This document shows positions 60,555 to 64,000 of a stretch of 64,000 nucleotides of DNA, one piece after another. The first letter of the stretch is position 1; each line of letters begins with the position of its first letter. Both the position numbers and the translations under genes were made by a program. The notes beneath the pieces are model-generated. The model was not told the origin of the DNA and did no database searches. It worked only from the letters and a program-made list of their open reading frames with translations. Location: NCBI RefSeq assembly GCF_032598785.1, contig NZ_CP102984.1, one strand, 5' to 3'. Source of the DNA: Terrisporobacter petrolearius. GTDB lineage: Bacteria > Bacillota > Clostridia > Peptostreptococcales > Peptostreptococcaceae.

Positions 60555-61094
60555 ATGGATATAGGTGGAAAAATTAAACGTATGAGAATAGAAAAACAAC
60601 TGACCCAGGAAGAATTGGCAAACAGATGCGAACTATCTAAGGGATTTATATCTCAGCTTGAAAACAATTTAACTTCACCCTCTATTGCAACCTTAATAGA
60701 TATATTAGATATCTTGGGAACGAATTTAAGAGAGTTTTTCAATGAAATAAGTGATGAAAAAATCACCTTTACAAAGGATGATATGTTTGAAACAGAAGAC
60801 GAGGATTTAAAATATACATTGAAATGGCTAGTTCCAAACTCACAAAAAAATGATATGGAACCTATAATAATAACTTTACAACCAGGTGGACAATATAAAG
60901 AAGATAAGCCACATGAAGGAGAAGAATTTGGATATGTTCTAGCAGGTTCAATATTCCTTCATCTAGGAGATAAGAAAAATAAAGTAAGAAAGGGCGAAAG
61001 TTTTTACTTTAAACCTAGAGCTAATCACTATATATCAAACCCAGGCAAAAAAGAAGCAAAAGTTGTTTGGGTAAGTACTCCGCCAATGTTTTAA
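60555..61094 (+). CDS. XRE-cupin regulator of polyamine transport
   Basis: A 179-aa regulator. The helix-turn-helix is at about residues 5-60 (IKRMRIEKQLTQEELANRCELSKGFISQLE), and a C-terminal cupin_2 domain at about 105-175 (PHEGEEFGYVLAGSIFLHLG). This is the PuuR-like type that senses small molecules, and it stands immediately before potABC in many Firmicutes. It starts behind GGGAGGTG. Its TAA stop codon lies in the first bases of a tandem palindromic repeat (TTTTAAGCAACG). Confidence 0.93.
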   Translation: MDIGGKIKRMRIEKQLTQEELANRCELSKGFISQLENNLTSPSIATLIDILDILGTNLREFFNEISDEKITFTKDDMFETEDEDLKYTLKWLVPNSQKNDMEPIIITLQPGGQYKEDKPHEGEEFGYVLAGSIFLHLGDKKNKVRKGESFYFKPRANHYISNPGKKEAKVVWVSTPPMF

Positions 61095-61284
61095 GCAACG
61101 TATATATCTGAAGAGAAGCGAAGATATCTCGTTGGCGCATGAGTGAAGCAAATTTTAAGTAACGGAGTTGCCTGAAGCTATAGCGAAGACATCTCGTTGA
61201 CGCTATGAGCGAAGCGAATTTTAAGTAACGGAGTTGTCTGAAGCGAAAGCAAAGACATCTCGTTGACGCTATGAGCGAAGCGAA
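61089..61284 (+). repeat. Three tandem copies of the palindromic repeat
   Basis: Units at 61089-61152, 61153-61218 and 61219-61284, each starting TTTTAAGYAACG and ending GCGAAGCGAAT or a variant, with the same CTCGTTG half-palindrome. They fill nearly the whole gap between the regulator and potA. The first provides the regulator's stop codon; the last ends 28 bp before the potA start. Confidence 0.88.
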
Positions 61285-61311
61285 TTTTTAGAATAAAAGA
61301 GGTGTTTACAT

Positions 61312-62376
61312 TTGAAACAAGAGAACATAATTGAATTAAAAAATATATCAAAAACATATGAAGACAATGAAGTATTAAAAGACCTTAATTTAGATATAAG
61401 AAAAAATGAATTTTTAACTTTACTAGGACCAAGTGGATGTGGAAAAACAACTACTTTAAAAATAATAGCTGGATTTGAATTTGCTGATGGTGGAAGTGTT
61501 TTATTCCAAGGTAAAGATGTAAATGAAATACCTCCATATGAAAGACCAGTAAATACAGTTTTTCAAAAATATGCTTTATTTCCTCATATGAATGTATATG
61601 AGAATATAGCTTTTGGATTAAAAATAAAAAAAATGGATCAAAAAACTATAAATGAAAAAGTTAAGAAAATGCTTAAATTAGTAGCGCTACCAGGATTTGA
61701 AGGTAGAAGTATTGATTCATTAAGTGGTGGTCAACAACAAAGGGTTGCCATAGCAAGAGCTTTAGTAAATGAGCCAAAGGTACTTTTACTAGACGAGCCT
61801 TTAGGAGCATTAGACTTAAAATTAAGACAAGAAATGCAAAGGGAACTTAAAAATATACAACAACAATTAGGAATAACATTTATATTTGTTACTCATGACC
61901 AAGAGGAAGCATTATCAATGTCAGATACTATTGTTGTTATGAATAAAGGTAAAATACAACAAATGGGAACACCTCAAGATATATACAATGAACCTGAAAA
62001 TGCCTTTGTTGCTAGATTTATAGGTGAAAGTAATATAATGGATGGTGTAATGCACGAAGACTTTTTAGTTGAGTTTTGTGGAAAAAGTTTTGATTGTGTG
62101 GATAAAGGATTTAAAAAGGATGAGGAAATTCAAGTAGTAATCAGACCAGAAGATATAAAAATGGTTAAACCAGAAGATGGTATGTTAAGAGGAGAAGTTA
62201 CTTCTTGTGTATTCAAAGGAGTTCATTATGAAATGACAGTTAAATCTAGTGGATTAACTTGGTTACTTCATAATACTAAATCAGCAGAAGTTGGAAGTGA
62301 CTTAGGTTTAGATATTTATCCAGAAGACATACATATCATGAGAAAAATAGGGGATGATGAGTCCGATGAACAATAA
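61312..62376 (+). CDS. potA: Spermidine/putrescine ABC transporter ATPase PotA
   Basis: A 354-aa ATPase. It has Walker A GPSGCGKTT (about 39-47), VFQKYALFPHM, signature LSGGQQQRVAIARAL, Walker B VLLLDEPLGALD and VTHDQEEA. A C-terminal TOBE domain (about 265-345) reads VVIRPEDIKMV. The start is TTG 61312, seven bases after AGAGGTG. It overlaps potB. It powers polyamine uptake with PotB and PotC and a PotD binding protein expected beyond the window. Confidence 0.96.
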   Translation: MKQENIIELKNISKTYEDNEVLKDLNLDIRKNEFLTLLGPSGCGKTTTLKIIAGFEFADGGSVLFQGKDVNEIPPYERPVNTVFQKYALFPHMNVYENIAFGLKIKKMDQKTINEKVKKMLKLVALPGFEGRSIDSLSGGQQQRVAIARALVNEPKVLLLDEPLGALDLKLRQEMQRELKNIQQQLGITFIFVTHDQEEALSMSDTIVVMNKGKIQQMGTPQDIYNEPENAFVARFIGESNIMDGVMHEDFLVEFCGKSFDCVDKGFKKDEEIQVVIRPEDIKMVKPEDGMLRGEVTSCVFKGVHYEMTVKSSGLTWLLHNTKSAEVGSDLGLDIYPEDIHIMRKIGDDESDEQ

Positions 62377-63214
62377 AAATAAGTTAGGCTTAAAAATATC
62401 TTCTCCATATATAATCTGGAGTGGATTATTCATTGTAATTCCTTTATTCTTAATTGTATTCTTTGCTTTTACAAAAAGTACCAATGAAGGGTACACTTTC
62501 ACTTTACAATATTTTGAAGAACTAATGCAACCTATGTATTTTAGAATATTTTTTAGGTCAATTAAACTAGCAGTATTATCAACAATATTATGTTTATTAA
62601 TAGGATATCCAACTGCTTATATAATATCTAAAACAAAAGCAAGCAGACAAAATACATTGCTTATGCTTGCAATAATTCCTATGTGGATGAACTTCTTACT
62701 TAGAACTTATGCATGGTCAGCAATTCTAGGAAGAAACGGAATATTAAACACAATAATTACAGGGTTAGGATTTAGTTCTGTTAATATACTTTATACAGAT
62801 ACAGCGGTAATGCTAGGTATGGTTTACAACTTCTTACCGTTTATGATACTGCCAATATATACAATCTTATCCAAAATGGATCAAGATTTAATAAATGCAG
62901 CTAAAGATTTAGGTGCTAACGGAAGACAAGTGTTTACAAAAGTAATATTACCACTGAGTATGCCTGGCGTAGCGTCAGGAATAACAATGGTATTTATGCC
63001 AGCAGTATCTACCTTTGTAATTTCAAAATTACTAGGTGGTGGACAATTCATGTTAATTGGTAACTTAATAGAACAACAATTTATGTCAGTTGGTGACTGG
63101 CATTTTGGTTCAGCAATATCAATCTTCATGATGATAGTCATTTTAATTTCAATGGCAATACTTAATAAATTTAGTGACGAATCAGATAAGGAAGGCGGTG
63201 GATTACTATTATAA
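62366..63214 (+). CDS. potB: Spermidine/putrescine permease PotB
   Basis: About 282 aa with six membrane segments. The binding-protein-dependent permease EAA loop reads NAAKDLGANGRQVFTKVILPLSMPGVASG (about residues 170-198), and WMNFLLRTYAW is typical of PotB. The start is uncertain: ATGs at 62354, 62357 and 62366 are all in frame after AGGGG. It overlaps the end of potA. Confidence 0.93.
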   Translation: MNNKNKLGLKISSPYIIWSGLFIVIPLFLIVFFAFTKSTNEGYTFTLQYFEELMQPMYFRIFFRSIKLAVLSTILCLLIGYPTAYIISKTKASRQNTLLMLAIIPMWMNFLLRTYAWSAILGRNGILNTIITGLGFSSVNILYTDTAVMLGMVYNFLPFMILPIYTILSKMDQDLINAAKDLGANGRQVFTKVILPLSMPGVASGITMVFMPAVSTFVISKLLGGGQFMLIGNLIEQQFMSVGDWHFGSAISIFMMIVILISMAILNKFSDESDKEGGGLLL

Positions 63215-63246
63215 AGAAATTCACATCAAATATATATTTAACTCTT

Positions 63247-63993
63247 GTGTATGTATTTTTATATGCACCAATAATATCACTAGCAGTGTTTTCATTTAAT
63301 GATTCTAAATCCATGGCAAAATGGAATGGATTCTCCCTTAGATGGTATCAAGAATTATTACAAAATGAAAGAATACTAGATGCACTTTATTACACAATTT
63401 TTATTGCTGTAGTAGCATCAGTAATAGCAACTATAGTAGGAACAATTACCGCTATAGGAATTCACAAAATTAGACAAGGAAAAGTAAGAGGTTTACTTTT
63501 AAATATAAACTATTTGCCAGTATTAAACCCTGATATAGTAACAGGGGTGGCATTAATGTCACTATTTGTCTTTATAAGATTAGAGTTTGGTTTTACTACA
63601 ATGTTATTAGCACATATAGTATTTGATATACCTTATGTGATTTTATCAGTACTTCCAAAATTAAAACAATTACCAGCTAATATAGAAGATGCTGCAATGG
63701 ATTTGGGTGCTACTCCTTGGTATGCTCTTAGAAAAGTTGTTCTTCCTCAAATTAAGCCAGGTATAATATCAGGTTTACTTATAGCATTTACCATGTCTAT
63801 AGATGACTTTGTAATAAGTTTCTTTACAACAGGAAATGGTGTAACAAACTTGGCAATAGAGGTTTACTCAATGACAAGAAGAGGATTAACTCCTGAAATA
63901 AATGCCTTATCAACATTAATGTTTGCTGCTGTTTTAATATTATTGATTTTATCAAATATAACGGCAAACAAAAAGGCATCACAAAGATCATAA
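63247..63993 (+). CDS. potC: Spermidine/putrescine permease PotC, real start probably upstream
   Basis: Six-segment permease with the EAA loop DAAMDLGATPWYALRKVVLPQIKPGI, ending just before the window edge. The first conventional in-frame codon is GTG 63247, but it falls inside the first membrane segment and has no ribosome site. Twelve codons earlier the frame reads ATA-AAG-AAA-TTC-ACA (IKKFTS...), with GGAAGGCGGTGG nine bases before the ATA at 63211. PotC normally starts MKKF.-like here. An ATG-to-ATA change that also turns the overlapping potB stop from TGA to TAA would explain it. Confidence 0.9.
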   Translation: MYVFLYAPIISLAVFSFNDSKSMAKWNGFSLRWYQELLQNERILDALYYTIFIAVVASVIATIVGTITAIGIHKIRQGKVRGLLLNINYLPVLNPDIVTGVALMSLFVFIRLEFGFTTMLLAHIVFDIPYVILSVLPKLKQLPANIEDAAMDLGATPWYALRKVVLPQIKPGIISGLLIAFTMSIDDFVISFFTTGNGVTNLAIEVYSMTRRGLTPEINALSTLMFAAVLILLILSNITANKKASQRS

Positions 63994-64000
63994 TTAAAGG

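Noticed and set aside
61089..61284. Tandem repeats that could be taken for a CRISPR array
   Set aside because: Units are contiguous, palindromic throughout and have no unique spacers. No cas genes are present.

Overview
The window is AT-rich (roughly 28% G+C by eye), uses AGA/ATA codons heavily and carries spore genes (a spore photoproduct lyase-like gene and cysteine-rich spore-surface candidates). This points to an anaerobic spore-forming Firmicute, either Clostridium or a nearby Peptostreptococcaceae genus; I cannot name the species from sequence alone. No rRNA, tRNA or CRISPR array was seen.

Layout. 0-6 kb: NAD kinase, a DUF2089 regulator with a small membrane protein, two promoters with Fur-type boxes (one for a short terminated transcript with no good ORF, one for a stand-alone ribosomal S4 gene), a DUF1540 protein, and an ABC-2 exporter operon that encodes its own TetR regulator. 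6-21.8 kb: a spore-surface island. It holds several cysteine-rich or otherwise unrecognised proteins, four of them behind the same late-sporulation (SigK-like) promoter pattern, and a decayed pseudaminic-acid-type sugar cluster: pseB with an in-frame stop, and remnants of an acetyltransferase, a pseC-like aminotransferase and possibly a formyltransferase. The sugar genes lie between broken IS256-family copies that share a 450-bp direct repeat. 22-27.7 kb: a YbaK deacylase and a LytTR two-component system divergent from an FtsX-type ABC permease and ATPase.

28-33.5 kb: an MBOAT acyltransferase with a DHHW partner, a DUF3267 metalloprotease-like protein, the photoproduct lyase-like gene (catalytic Cys position is Ala) and an alpha/beta hydrolase whose nucleophile Ser is Gly. 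33.7-41 kb: class I fumarase (two subunits) and malic enzyme, then a TPP riboswitch controlling thiS-thiF-thiG-thiH-thiE/tenI (thiazole branch of thiamine synthesis), followed by a double-rhodanese lipoprotein. 42-49 kb: an opine-dehydrogenase-family enzyme, CvfB-like S1 protein, GNAT acetyltransferase, uridine kinase and a PH-domain membrane pair.

49-59 kb: a complete IS3-family element, then a cell-envelope-stress type module (exported protein, ABC ATPase, two large FtsX permeases, OmpR-type regulator, histidine kinase). Three promoters in this module have identical architecture: tandem TGTCAG-type repeats 11 bp apart, the second overlapping the -35, then a 16-bp spacer. 59-64 kb: small proteins, an XRE-cupin regulator and the potABC polyamine transporter, cut by the window end before potD.

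A family of GC-richer palindromic intergenic repeats is scattered through the right two-thirds of the window, singly or in tandem, always at or just after gene ends and sometimes supplying the stop codon.
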